DNA of 64,000 nucleotides from Chloroflexota bacterium (GCA_002717385.1 PBDR01000013.1:45321-109320), one strand, 5' to 3'. Shown: positions 43,868-55,143, counted from the first letter of the stretch. Numbers and translations: made by a program. Notes: generated by a model from the letters alone, not told the origin.

Positions 43868-45042
43868 TTTTCACCGTAAAATTCAATAGTTAATGGATCT
43901 ACCCTTGCTCCCAGTCCACTACCTTCAGGTATTTCAAAAAAACCATTATTAATTTTTTCGAAAGGCTCCAACATTTTGTTTCGCCAGTGGTTTTCGAACA
44001 CTGCATGTTCTAAAGGTAAACTATATTCAAATGCCAAAGTTGTATGTGCACTCGTTAATAGTGATATTGGTCCAGATGGACAATGCATCGATACAGAACC
44101 GGGTTTTTTATTTTCAAGTTCAGTACCAATTTTAAATGCTTCGACAGTTCCTCCACAGTATTTTATATCTGGCATTACTATATCCACGATATGTTCGTCT
44201 ATCATTTTAGAGAATACTGTTAATCCATAACCTTTTTCACCTCCAGCAATTGGAATAGATGAATTTAAAAGTAACTTTTTACTAAACTCAACTTTTTCTA
44301 ATGGATTTACTGGTTCTTCAAACCAATTGATTCCTAAATTTGAAAGTTCGTTTTCTACAAAACTTGCGGAATTTTCATCAAATCTAGCGTGGCAGTCTAT
44401 ATATAATTCGTTATCTAATTCCAATTGTGATTTTATAGCTCGGATACGTTCTAATCCATATTCTGTTTGAGGAGGTAACATTTTTTTTATATATGGAGGA
44501 TCACATTCATCAAAAGGTGCGCATTTAATTGTCTTAAATCCTTTATCTCTAGCTTTTTTTGCCATTGACGCAAAATTTTCTGGTGAACGATCAACCCCAC
44601 CATATTGGTTTGGTAGCATCGAGCGATTTATATTTGCATAAAGTTTAATTTTGGATTTTTTTATCTCCTTTTTTTTAAAAAGGAATCTTAAATATAAAAA
44701 TAGAGGGAGATTTATTTGACGAGATAAAGCATCAGTTATAGAAGAACGTAGCCCACTAACAGCTGTAGCTAGGAGAAAGTTTTTTTCTAGATCTTTTTCA
44801 GATATATTATTGAATTTGATTACATCATAATCGGATCTGATTTTAATATCACGAAGGTTATTAGCTAATCTTGCAATAATAGAGGTTATAGATTTATCAT
44901 TTTGGGAGGAAGTTACTTCACCATATCCGGTAATTCCATTTGAATCAGATAAAGAAAACATGATCCATTCAGAGGAACCGCGGACATTAATTTTTTCAAA
45001 TATCAGATTTTTTGGTATAAACCATTCTCCAGATATTGACAT
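43855..45042 (-). CDS. Enolase-superfamily (mandelate racemase/muconate lactonizing) protein
   Basis: IDCHARFDENSA, NWFEEPVNPLE, PIAGGEKGYG, IVMPDIKYCGGTVEAFKI. Confidence 0.85.
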   Translation of the reverse strand: MSISGEWFIPKNLIFEKINVRGSSEWIMFSLSDSNGITGYGEVTSSQNDKSITSIIARLANNLRDIKIRSDYDVIKFNNISEKDLEKNFLLATAVSGLRSSITDALSRQINLPLFLYLRFLFKKKEIKKSKIKLYANINRSMLPNQYGGVDRSPENFASMAKKARDKGFKTIKCAPFDECDPPYIKKMLPPQTEYGLERIRAIKSQLELDNELYIDCHARFDENSASFVENELSNLGINWFEEPVNPLEKVEFSKKLLLNSSIPIAGGEKGYGLTVFSKMIDEHIVDIVMPDIKYCGGTVEAFKIGTELENKKPGSVSMHCPSGPISLLTSAHTTLAFEYSLPLEHAVFENHWRNKMLEPFEKINNGFFEIPEGSGLGARVDPLTIEFYGEKWSE

Positions 45043-45139
45043 AATCTTCCTTGTGTTTTTTTATAATTATGAAGTTTAAATGATATAAGAGTTTTAAGTT
45101 TTATTATAATTTATATAAAAATAATGTTGGGAGTATATC

Positions 45140-46309
45140 TTGAAAATCACATCTATTGAGGTTTTGTCTGCTGACAGGTATGATTATGTAAAAATTCAAA
45201 CTGATGACGGAATATCTGGTGTTGGAGAATTACATCCTGCATCAGGGACAAGTGGAACACCTTATGTTGCGAGAGCTGGAGTGGAGTATCATAAAGAATA
45301 TTTATTGGGGAAAGATCCCAATAAAATAGAAGATAATTGGCAACATATGTTTAGACGTCAACTTTTTAGAGGTGGGTCTGATGTAATGTCAGCGCTAGGT
45401 GCCGTGGATATTGCTCTATGGGATATTAAAGGTAAGTCTTTAGGGAAACCAGTGTATGAACTTTTAGGTGGCCCAGTAAGAAAAAAAGTACGTCTTTATA
45501 CTCATTTATCCTCAACTGATATAGATGCTTTACGTGATGAGGCTAAACTTAGGGTAGAAGAAGGATTTACTGCAGTTAGATTATATCCTTTTGGTAATTT
45601 TGGTAACCGATCCTTTTCTGAAGGTATTGGTTTAGAGAAAATGAGTTATACAGCTATGCAAAGACATGCTGTAGAACGGATAGAAGCAGTTAGAGACTCT
45701 ATTGGACCAGATATAGATATTATGATTGATGTAGTGAATAGATTGACACCTGCTGAGGCGATTGCGATAGGGAATGCATTATCTGATTATAATTTATATT
45801 TTTTTGAAGATCCGATTGAACCTGAAAACATGGATGCATGGGAACAAGTAGCTATGCGTCAACCAATTCCTATTGCTATGGGTGAACGTCTTTATACTAT
45901 TTATCAATTTAGGGAATTATTAAATCATAATGGAGCTTCATTTTTACGACCAGATCCTTCTTTAGTTGGAGGAATTAGTAATATGATCAAAATTGGTTCA
46001 TTAGCACAAGCATCTTATGCATCAGTTGTTCCACACAACCCATTAAGTTGTGTGTTAACTGCAGCATGCGCTCAGATAGATGCTGTATTACATAATATCC
46101 CTGTACAGGAGTATCCTGTTGATGATGATTCAGGTGTTAAAGCCGATTTAGTAACAGAACCTCTAATGAGAGAAGGAGGGTATCTTTTAATTCCAGATAA
46201 ACCTGGTATTGGTATTGAACTAAATGAAGAAGCATTTAAACATTATCCAAAAAAAGCATATGTTAGACCACCTTTAATTTATGAAGATGGCAGTCTAAAG
46301 GACTATTAG
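45140..46309 (+). CDS. Enolase-superfamily mandelate racemase-type dehydratase (TTG start)
   Basis: GAVDIALWDIKGKSLGKPVYELLGGPVRKKVRLYTH; DIMIDVVNR; FFEDPIEPEN; PIAMGERLYT; RPDPSLVGGISNMIKI. Confidence 0.92.
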   Translation: MKITSIEVLSADRYDYVKIQTDDGISGVGELHPASGTSGTPYVARAGVEYHKEYLLGKDPNKIEDNWQHMFRRQLFRGGSDVMSALGAVDIALWDIKGKSLGKPVYELLGGPVRKKVRLYTHLSSTDIDALRDEAKLRVEEGFTAVRLYPFGNFGNRSFSEGIGLEKMSYTAMQRHAVERIEAVRDSIGPDIDIMIDVVNRLTPAEAIAIGNALSDYNLYFFEDPIEPENMDAWEQVAMRQPIPIAMGERLYTIYQFRELLNHNGASFLRPDPSLVGGISNMIKIGSLAQASYASVVPHNPLSCVLTAACAQIDAVLHNIPVQEYPVDDDSGVKADLVTEPLMREGGYLLIPDKPGIGIELNEEAFKHYPKKAYVRPPLIYEDGSLKDY

Positions 46310-46314
46310 TTCTA

Positions 46315-47358
46315 TTGTCGATTAATAAAATAAGTAAGAAAAGATTATCTGTAAAACAATTACAATCGAAAATTGATAAATTTCCACGTATTAAAATTGC
46401 GCATACTCCAACTCCTTTAGAGGAAATGCCTAATTTAACAAAAACCTTAAATGGTCCTAAAATATGGGTTAAACGTGAAGATATGACTGGTCTGGTTTAC
46501 GGTGGGAATAAGGCTCGTCATTACGAATTTGAGATGCCAGTTATTAAAAATGAAGGATACGACACAATTATTAATATTATGGATTATCATTCAAATAATG
46601 CACGTATGACTGCAGCTGCGGCAAATAAAACAGAGTTGAAATATATTCTAATTTTGAAAAATGCTTATAATCGTAAAATCCAAGGGAATTTATTGTTGGA
46701 TAAAATTTTAGGTTCAGAGTTACATTTGCTAGATGAAAAACAATCTATTAATGCTCACGATTATGCGACAAAATTAAAAATAAAGTATGAGAAAGAAGGA
46801 CATAAAGTATATTTATTAGAAGATCATTTATTTCCAAAATTGGTAGGTATGATAGGATTTGTGGAAGCAGGGATAGAATTAAAAAATCAGATTAAAGAAA
46901 ATCAACTAAATAACATTCATATAATTGGGGTTGCAGGGCGTTCTTTATGCGGTTTAATTATTGCTTCAAAAAATTTAGGTTTAGATTGGAAATTTACCGG
47001 AGTAACTGTAAATTATGATATGCCTTTGGAGGGTTATATTTTTCGTCATAATGAGGATATTCAAAATCTTTTAGATGTTCCAATGACATTTTATGAAACG
47101 GATATGAAAATTTTAGATAATTATGTTGGAGAGGGTTATGGTGTAATGACTTCGCAAGTAGCCGAAGCAATACATTTATCTGCACAAACAGATGCCATAA
47201 TTTGCGATCCAAATTATACTGGGACAGTAATGGCTGCTTTGATAGATCAAGTTAGAAAAAAAAATTTTAATAAAAATGAAACAATAATTTTTTTACATAC
47301 TGGTGGATTACCAGCATTGTTTACGTTTTCAGAAGAATTAGCTAGTTTTTCTTTTTAG
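46315..47358 (+). CDS. PLP-dependent ACC deaminase/D-cysteine desulfhydrase family protein (TTG start)
   Basis: HTPTPLEEMPNLTKTLNGPKIWVKREDMTGLVYGGNKARHYEF. Confidence 0.85.
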   Translation: MSINKISKKRLSVKQLQSKIDKFPRIKIAHTPTPLEEMPNLTKTLNGPKIWVKREDMTGLVYGGNKARHYEFEMPVIKNEGYDTIINIMDYHSNNARMTAAAANKTELKYILILKNAYNRKIQGNLLLDKILGSELHLLDEKQSINAHDYATKLKIKYEKEGHKVYLLEDHLFPKLVGMIGFVEAGIELKNQIKENQLNNIHIIGVAGRSLCGLIIASKNLGLDWKFTGVTVNYDMPLEGYIFRHNEDIQNLLDVPMTFYETDMKILDNYVGEGYGVMTSQVAEAIHLSAQTDAIICDPNYTGTVMAALIDQVRKKNFNKNETIIFLHTGGLPALFTFSEELASFSF

Positions 47359-47884
47359 CTAAAGCTTTTTTTGATTCTCTTCTTAACCATAATGGAATAG
47401 AAATAAAGATAATAGTTACTATTACAAAAAGAATATTTCCTCCAATAAAATTATCTCCCCGAGAACGTTTTTTTATTTCTATAGGAACTATAATATTTCC
47501 TTCACCGATAGAAGATTTTATTATTGCTTCTATTGTCCAGAGGCCAGGTTTATCGAGTTCTAACATACCTATATAAATATTTTTAAATTCTGGAGAATTT
47601 AATCCTGGAGTATATTGTTTATCACCTTTTTCTGGTTCAGCGAAAAATTGTACTTTTGCATCGATAATAGGAGAATCAGAATTAACTTCATTAATTATCA
47701 GAGCAAATTTTACTGGACCTGAGATTGGTTTTGGAGGGCTCATTTGCAAGGTTGTTTTATAAGGTCCAGAATTTTCTATAGCAATGTTCTTAAATCCATC
47801 TGGAGCAACATCTTCTCCATTTATTACATTACTATTACTGATACATAAAAAAGGTATAATTATATAAATTATTAATTTTTTCAT
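47342..47884 (-). CDS. Secreted/membrane-anchored protein of unknown function
   Basis: Signal peptide MKKLIIYIIIPFLCISNSNVING, beta-rich middle, C-terminal TM helix; start placed at the MKK methionine. Confidence 0.6.
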   Translation of the reverse strand: MKKLIIYIIIPFLCISNSNVINGEDVAPDGFKNIAIENSGPYKTTLQMSPPKPISGPVKFALIINEVNSDSPIIDAKVQFFAEPEKGDKQYTPGLNSPEFKNIYIGMLELDKPGLWTIEAIIKSSIGEGNIIVPIEIKKRSRGDNFIGGNILFVIVTIIFISIPLWLRRESKKALAKKKN

Positions 47885-48022
47885 AAATTTATTTTGATAT
47901 GTAATCAAACTCAGATGTGGAATAATAATTAAAATAGAATTAATTTCTCAACCTATCTAATATTTTATTATGAGAAACTATTTTAATAAATCATAATAAT
48001 TAAATAACCGAAGGAAAATAAT

Positions 48023-48928
48023 ATGGATAGCTTAATATTTATACCCATTCTAGTAATTATACTACTTGTATTGAGTATAAAAATTATTCCTCAACAACAA
48101 ATGGGTGTTGTAGAAAGATTAGGTAAATTTAAAAAAACTCTTGGTCCAGGATTACATTTTAGGATACCTATAATTGAAAGAGTTGCTGGTAAAGAATCTA
48201 TACGTATACGTCAATTGGATGTACCTGTAGAAACGAAAACACAAGATAATGTTTTCGTAAATTTGGGTGTTTCTGTTCAATTTTTAGCTATAACAGACAA
48301 AATCTTTGAGGCTCATTACAGATTGACAGATGTAAATTTGCAGATCACATCCTATGTTTTGGATGTAATTAGGGGAGAGGTGCCAAAAAAAACTTTAGAT
48401 GAAGTATTTGAAACTAAAGATGAATTAGCGCAAATTGTCAAATCTGAACTGGCAGAATCGATGGAGGATTTTGGTTATTCAATAGTGAAATCATTAATTA
48501 CTGATATAGAACCGGCTCCAGATGTTAAGGATGCTATGAATAAAATAAACGCTACGGCAAGGTTAAGGGTTGCAGCCCAAAATGAAGCTGAAGCGGATAA
48601 AATCAGGCAAGTAAAATCAGCTGAAGCAGATGCAGAGGCAAAAAAATTACAAGGAAAAGGTGTAGCTGAGCAACGGGCAGCAATCATCGAAGGATTTAAG
48701 GCTTCGATTGGAGATTTGAAGGAGGTGACAGGAAGTGATGTAAAAACCCAGGATGTGATGAACATGGTTATGATGGTCCAATATTTTGACGCTCTAAGAG
48801 ATATTGGTACGACCGGTCAAAATAATGCAGTACTTATACCGTATGGTGCAGGAGGTTCGAATGAAATTCTTCAGCAAATGACCCAAGCTATGTTAGCTTC
48901 CGATCAAGTAAAAGGCAAGATCAAATAA
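48023..48928 (+). CDS. SPFH/band-7 (stomatin-like) protein
   Basis: IIPQQQMGVVERLGKFKKTLGPGLHFRIPIIERV; SYVLDVIRGEVPKKTLDEVFETKDELAQIVK. Confidence 0.92.
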   Translation: MDSLIFIPILVIILLVLSIKIIPQQQMGVVERLGKFKKTLGPGLHFRIPIIERVAGKESIRIRQLDVPVETKTQDNVFVNLGVSVQFLAITDKIFEAHYRLTDVNLQITSYVLDVIRGEVPKKTLDEVFETKDELAQIVKSELAESMEDFGYSIVKSLITDIEPAPDVKDAMNKINATARLRVAAQNEAEADKIRQVKSAEADAEAKKLQGKGVAEQRAAIIEGFKASIGDLKEVTGSDVKTQDVMNMVMMVQYFDALRDIGTTGQNNAVLIPYGAGGSNEILQQMTQAMLASDQVKGKIK

Positions 48929-48947
48929 AAGGCAATATTTTTCTGTT

Positions 48948-50369
48948 ATGGTTGATTTAATTTTATCTAATGCTCACGTAGTTGATCCACATAATAAAAC
49001 AAATGGTTTATTTGACCTTTCAGTTACTAAAGGAAAAATAGATTCTGTCAAACAACACTCAGACTCTAGTAAAGGAGAGGTTGTAATAGATCTTAAAGGA
49101 AACCTAGCTATTCCTGGTCATATTGATACCCATGCCCATTTATCAAGTGTAGGAGGAGATACTTGGGATTCGGATAGGTCCTATGGTCATAAGATGATTG
49201 CCGAGTCAGGAACTACAACGGTTCTTGATTTAGCTGGTAATCCTTCGATAATGAGTGAAGGAATGAAACGAAGAGGTGCGGGTTTAAACGTTGCATGTAT
49301 TACAGGTCTTCAACCAGGAGAAACCATCCCTTCAGAAAACCCAACAATGGATGTAATACGAGATGTTGTGAATCGAGAGAAAAAAAATGGTGCTATAGGT
49401 TTGAAAATTCTTGGAGGTTATCATCCTCTTTCACCAGAAATCACTTCAGATATAATTTTTCAAGCGAATAATCAACAAGCTTGGATAGCACTTCATGTAG
49501 GTACAAAGGATGCTGGTTCGAATATTTTAGGATTAAGAGAAGTTCCTGAGATAACAGATAAAGGAAGATTACATGTTGCCCATATTAATTCATATGCTCG
49601 AGGACTAATTAATAATGTTGAAGAAGAATCATCAGAAGCATTAGACCTAATTATAAAAATGCGGTCACAGTGGGTTACCGAAGCCTATTTAGCAAGTATT
49701 AATGGAACTAATGGATTGTGTGATGAAGATGGAAATGTAGTGTTTGATGTTGCAAGAAATTGTTTAACTATTAGAGGTTATGAACCAAATGAAAAGGGAA
49801 TTCGAAAAGCTTTATCCGAAGGATATGGTGCTGCTTTAGTATTGAAAGATGAAAGAATGGGACTTATTACTGGGGAAGATGCAATTAATATTTGGGAATC
49901 TAATCTAACCAATCAAGCGTTCTGTTTTCCTGTAAATTCTCCTGTTTCTGCATTCAAACTTACTACTGCAAAATATTCTGATGAAGAATTCATAGTGGAT
50001 GCAATATCTACAGATGGTGGTGCCCTACCTAGAAATGTAGCTATAGAAAAAACAATGTCTTTAGTAAAATTTGGAGCACTTTCTTTGAATGAAGCAGTTG
50101 TCAAATTATCCTATAATCCTTCAAAAATGTTGGGCCTATTAAACAGGGGTCATTTCAGCGAAGGTGCGGAAGCTGATATTACAGTAATTGATCAATCTCT
50201 GGGGAAGGCAGTGATGTCATTTGTAAATGGTAAAATGATCATGAAAGATGGTAAATCTGTGGCAGATGGAGGAAACTGGCTAATTCTTTCTGAAGGAAAA
50301 GAAACAGCAGAAAATAGTGGATTACCATATGAAATAATCGATTTGTCTAAAAGCAAATTATACTTATAA
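48948..50369 (+). CDS. Amidohydrolase family protein
   Basis: DLILSNAHVVDPHNKTNGLFDLSVTKGKI; AIPGHIDTHAHLSS; GHFSEGAEADITVID. Confidence 0.82.
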   Translation: MVDLILSNAHVVDPHNKTNGLFDLSVTKGKIDSVKQHSDSSKGEVVIDLKGNLAIPGHIDTHAHLSSVGGDTWDSDRSYGHKMIAESGTTTVLDLAGNPSIMSEGMKRRGAGLNVACITGLQPGETIPSENPTMDVIRDVVNREKKNGAIGLKILGGYHPLSPEITSDIIFQANNQQAWIALHVGTKDAGSNILGLREVPEITDKGRLHVAHINSYARGLINNVEEESSEALDLIIKMRSQWVTEAYLASINGTNGLCDEDGNVVFDVARNCLTIRGYEPNEKGIRKALSEGYGAALVLKDERMGLITGEDAINIWESNLTNQAFCFPVNSPVSAFKLTTAKYSDEEFIVDAISTDGGALPRNVAIEKTMSLVKFGALSLNEAVVKLSYNPSKMLGLLNRGHFSEGAEADITVIDQSLGKAVMSFVNGKMIMKDGKSVADGGNWLILSEGKETAENSGLPYEIIDLSKSKLYL

Positions 50370-50416
50370 AACATATATAAAGTTACGATATATCACCAGT
50401 CAAAAAATAAACTGGA

Positions 50417-53255
50417 TTAATTTTTACTTCCGTTTATATCTTTCCACTTCTGATACCATATTTCTGATTGTTCATTGTCTATTGCTACTCCTTCTCCAAA
50501 TTTATACATTTCAAATAGTTGAAAAAATGCCAAGTCATAACCTTGTTCAGCTGCACTTAAAAATAATTGAAATGCTAATTTTTGATTTTTCGGCACGCCT
50601 ATCCCAGTCCTATACTTTAAACCTAATTTATATTGTGAATCTCGAAGACCTTGATCTGCAGAAAGTTTATATAATTTTAAAGCCTCATTTAAAGAACCAT
50701 TTTTTCCCTCTTGAAATAATGCAAGATTATATTGAGCCCTTGGATCACCACTATCTGCAGCTAATTCATACCACTTCAGTGCATTAATAAAATCACCACG
50801 TTCTGTAGCCAAGTTTGCTAAATTATTCATCGCATAAATATGTCCTTGTAATGCTGCTCTTTTATACCACAAGGATGCCAAACTTAAATCAGTTTCAAAA
50901 AAATCCCCAAATTCATACAATAATCCTAACCTATATTGCGCATTTTTTAAATTTTCTTCATTTGCCAATGCCCATATAGCAGTGATTTCATTTACTTTCA
51001 TAGCTTGATCAGAATGAAATTTCGATTTCTGTTTATCATCAAATTTCTCTAAATAAATTTTAGATAACATTAAATGCGATAAAACTGCACCTTCTCCCAA
51101 ATCTTCTTTAGATATAGCTGAATTGAAAATCTCAATAGATTCGTCTAGATAACCTAAATTGTATAAGATCAAACCTTTAACGTACCAAACATCAACAAAT
51201 GGCTTTGTTGTAGCCTCCATTTTCATAACATCATTTGCAATTAACTCTGCATTTAAAACGTCTCCCATTTTTAACAGTGCAAGTGATGATAAACTTAAAA
51301 TTTTTGGATAACCAGGGTATTGATTAGCTACATATATATTCCTAAACTTTGCTTCGTCAGCATATTCTTCTAATCCAAAATCATAAAGTGTATTAAGAAC
51401 AACAACTAGAGCCAATTGAATATCCCATTCATACGGATCGATTTTTTCAAATCTTAATAATATTTCTCTAGCCATTTCAGTTAAAAGTATTGCTTCTTGA
51501 ATATTTCCTTTATCAGATTCTAATTTTGCCTGTATTAATATTGGTTTAATATGGTTAATTATTATTGACTCATGCCCTGGTGCAAGTTCAGTTGCTCTTT
51601 TCAATAGATCAAATCTTTGATCAGAATCTGTAAGTTTTATTGCTCTGGCCGCTAAATTACTTGCATACATTCTCTTAATATCCCAATAATTAACTGAAAT
51701 TAGCCCAAAAATAACAGCTCCAACAATAATGAAAACTAATAATTTTTTGCCAGAAATTTTAGAATTAGCATCTCTGATAAAAATTTGATTATTTGTTGTT
51801 GATTGAACAAATTTTTCTGATAATTCATTTTTATAGTTTATTTGGTAAATAACAAATAAAATTCCCATTAACAAAAACAAAAGTGATAAATCTTCAATCC
51901 TTGGTACACCAACAATCATTTCTACAGATTTTCCAAAAATTGCAGCAAAAACACCTATCAATATAAAGACATCTTGATTTTTCGTAAAGTCGGATTTTCT
52001 AGATTTATTTATAATTTTCAAACCAAAGAAGAATAAATATAGAAGAAAAATCGAAAATATTAGTAGATTTAAAATCCCAAGTTCAATTAAAAAATTTAAA
52101 TAATAATTATGCGCATTTTCAACATTAATTAATTTAGTTTGTGGTTCTACAACGAAATGAAATGAATAAACAAATAAATCTGGACCTACTCCAAAAATTG
52201 GACGAATAATTTTAAATATTCTTGATTCTGATCGTGGTGTATCCCATGAAGTTAATAATGAAAATGAACTCCCCCAAATTTGAAAACGTCCTTTTAATCC
52301 TCCAGTTATATCAGTTTTACCATCTAATCTGTCAGTATTACTAATTGCTGACACAGATTGAAGAAGTCTATATGAAGAAATATCATTCGCATCCTGACCA
52401 GCTAAAATATCTCCTTCGGTAAATTTTTCTACAGTAAATGACAAAGCTAGTACAGAAATCCCAGATAACAAAATCATAAATAAAAAACGCCGAATATAAT
52501 CTTGACTAAATTTTTTTGACCAAAAAAATAAACAAATAAAAACTAGCACCGAAACAACAAAACCAACCCAAGATCCCCTACTAGCAGTAGCCCAAAGCAT
52601 GTATAAATGGACTCCTATAAATACACTTACTGGAACGATAAAATACCATCTAGATAATCTCTCAAAAAAAATTGTCGAAATGGTAATGACTATTACCATT
52701 GAAATAAAAGAACTAAAATTAATCGTATTCCCAAATGTTGAGTGAACTCTATCCGTAATGTTTTTAAATTCTATAGGTGAAAATCCTAAAATTTCTGCAA
52801 ATCCATATAAACATGCAATCAAAGAGATAAAAATGATTAACAGGAGTATCCATCTAATAAAAGTTAAGTTATTGAATAGATGCGGAACCAACCACATTAA
52901 CAAAATAAACGATAAAAAATCATAACTACTATAACCATTCCTATCATAACTACCACCAAAAAAAACTAACATAGGGTAAAGTTGAAAAAAGAGTAGAAAT
53001 AACAATACCAATAAATAACAAGATACTAATTAACCAAAAAAGATTAACGGGATCTTTTATCATTTTATAGATAGAAAAATTAATTTGCCCACTAATTAAA
53101 TAATGAATAAGAAGTGTAATAAAACTAAAAGAAACAAAAAGATGTAGAAAATGTACTTTCGCTTCAGAAAAACTAATAAAAACATAACCAAGTGGAATAT
53201 AAAGTATAGTAAATAGAAAGGCTAATACAAAAAAAATTCGAGACAATTTGATCAT
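50417..53255 (-). pseudogene. O-antigen ligase/Wzy-like membrane protein fused to TPR and Sel1-like repeats; frame interrupted at an 8-nt A/T homopolymer
   Basis: ORF 52950..53255 (...ISTLFSTLPYVSFF) continues as ORF 50417..53011 (...FGGSYDRNGYSSYDFLSF) after a one-base shift at 52958-52965. C-terminus has Sel1-like repeats (ALKWYELAADSGDPRAQYNLA). Confidence 0.75.
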
Positions 53256-53474
53256 GGTAAAAATTATTCTATATATAAAATTTATAAAAATAAATTAATA
53301 AGTGACTAAACAATTATCGTTGTGCTCCTCAAGCAAATTTATACGAATGGCGACTGAGTCGGTGATACAAAAATATTCCAAATCCATCAATTTTAAATAT
53401 GTAAACCAATTCATATAATGCTAAATATACACAAATTTAAATATTCTATTGTAAAAAAATATTGGTAATTAATT

Positions 53475-54692
53475 TTGAAGAACTCAAGTAACAAAAAATT
53501 ACAATATGGGTGGTGGGTATCATTTGCTGGATCATTCAATATGATTATAAGTTCAGGTCCTACATTTCAAGCATCCAGCACATTATTTAGAGCAATAGAA
53601 GACGAGTTTGGATGGTCAAGAGCACTTGTTTCTGGAGTTGCATCTTTTGGAAGATTCGGAGGGGCGTTACTTGGTCCATTAGAAGGATGGCTAACTGATA
53701 AGTTTGGATCAGGAATAATGGTATTAATTGGTTTTTTATTAGGTGGATTAGGCCTCATACTTTTTTCTTTAATTGACAGTCCAATAGAGTACTATATAAC
53801 TTTTTTTATTTTTTCTTTAGGTTATTCTATCGGAGGATTTGTTCCATCAATAGTAGCCGTTAATTTGTGGATGACAAAATATCGGACTACAGGAATGGCT
53901 ATTGTAATTGCAGGCTCCTCATTATCTGGTCTGTTGGTTCCATTAATAATTTGGGGTATTGATGAATATGGTTGGCGTTATACATATTTTTTATTTGGAA
54001 TTATAAGTATTTTATTTGCACCAATTCTGAAAAAAATTATTGGAAAAAAACCAGATAATGATAAAAAAGAAACAAATTTTAAAAGCCCAAATAAATTGGA
54101 TAGTGGAAAAGATTTTACTCTTTCAGAATCCTTACAAACTCAAGCATTTTGGTCACTCTCAATTTCTCATGCCCTAGTAAATTTTTCTGTTGGAGCAATT
54201 TCGGCTCATATATATCTGCATCTGACTGATTTCAATGGAGTAAACTTATCTCCCGCTATGTCTGGTTTAATCATGTCTTTAATGGCAATTTCTGCGTTTA
54301 CTTTCCAAATTTTAGGTGGGATTCTAGGGGATAAAATAAACAAAAGAGCATTGTTACCAATATTTATTTTTATTCAATCAGTTTCGCTAATTATTATCAC
54401 ATTTACTGAAAATTTTTTCGGTGCCACAATATTTGCTGTTCTTTGGGGTGTAGGATTCGGAGCTCGTACACCATTATTTCACGCGATAAGAGGAGAATTA
54501 TTTGGGAGAAAACACTTTGGGACTATTTCAGGTGTTTTATCATTTCCAATGGTATTATCGATGATGGTATCTCCTGTAATAGTAGGATGGAGTTTTGATA
54601 TGACTGGCTCATATGAATCCTCTTTCCTCATAATGACTTTCCTATGTTTCATGGCGACATTTACAATATTATTTATTAAAAAACCAGATTAA
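53475..54692 (+). CDS. MFS transporter (monocarboxylate/oxalate-formate-like; TTG start)
   Basis: 12-TM pattern; GWWVSFAGSFNMIISSGPTFQASSTLFRAIEDEFGWSRALVS; GPLEGWLTDKFG. Confidence 0.88.
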   Translation: MKNSSNKKLQYGWWVSFAGSFNMIISSGPTFQASSTLFRAIEDEFGWSRALVSGVASFGRFGGALLGPLEGWLTDKFGSGIMVLIGFLLGGLGLILFSLIDSPIEYYITFFIFSLGYSIGGFVPSIVAVNLWMTKYRTTGMAIVIAGSSLSGLLVPLIIWGIDEYGWRYTYFLFGIISILFAPILKKIIGKKPDNDKKETNFKSPNKLDSGKDFTLSESLQTQAFWSLSISHALVNFSVGAISAHIYLHLTDFNGVNLSPAMSGLIMSLMAISAFTFQILGGILGDKINKRALLPIFIFIQSVSLIIITFTENFFGATIFAVLWGVGFGARTPLFHAIRGELFGRKHFGTISGVLSFPMVLSMMVSPVIVGWSFDMTGSYESSFLIMTFLCFMATFTILFIKKPD

Positions 54693-54750
54693 TGGAATAT
54701 TCTATATTCGAATAATTTGATGACATTAAATTCATAAAAATCCTTAAATA

Positions 54751-54837
54751 ATTACGATTTACGTAATAAAATAGAGTTTTATATATAATAACTTATGAAT
54801 AAAATTTAATATTCCGTTAACATTACGCATAACGTAA
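54751..54837. promoter_or_regulatory. Pair of TTACG-N5-CGTAA inverted repeats
   Basis: TTACG-ATTTA-CGTAA at 54752-54766 (extends to ATTACG...CGTAAT) and TTACG-CATAA-CGTAA at 54823-54837; centres 71 bp apart. Confidence 0.5.
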
Positions 54838-54880
54838 ATTGTATAATTTATTTTAATAATAAAATTTTATGGAGATGATA

Positions 54881-55048
54881 ATGATTCAGAAACTTAATCC
54901 TTTCAAAAGTTTTTGTGCAAATTTTTTTGAAACTAGATACGTTCACCCAAAAACATATAACCACGCTTTCTTATGCAATGATTTTCCAATGACTAAAGGA
55001 TTTCATCGGAGAAATATTAGTAAATGGCAAGATATTAATTTTTTTTAA
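54881..55048 (+). CDS. Small ORF (55 aa), unknown function
   Basis: GGAGATGATA-ATG Shine-Dalgarno-like spacing; MIQKLNPFKSFCANFFETRYVHPKTYNHAFLCNDFPMTKGFHRRNISKWQDINFF. Too short for the supplied track. Confidence 0.4.
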   Translation: MIQKLNPFKSFCANFFETRYVHPKTYNHAFLCNDFPMTKGFHRRNISKWQDINFF

Positions 55049-55143
55049 ATATCACAATTAATTTCATTAAATAATAAGTAAAAAAATACTTGAGATTATT
55101 ACTCTGCTAGTTTAAAAATAATAAAAACTCAATAACATTACAT

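Noticed and set aside
53341-53365. GGCGACTGAGTCGGTG resembles the tail of a tracrRNA and contains a palindrome CGACT-G-AGTCG (53351-53361)
   Set aside because: No repeats/spacers or Cas genes nearby and the match is short; treated as coincidence, at most a weak operator-like palindrome.
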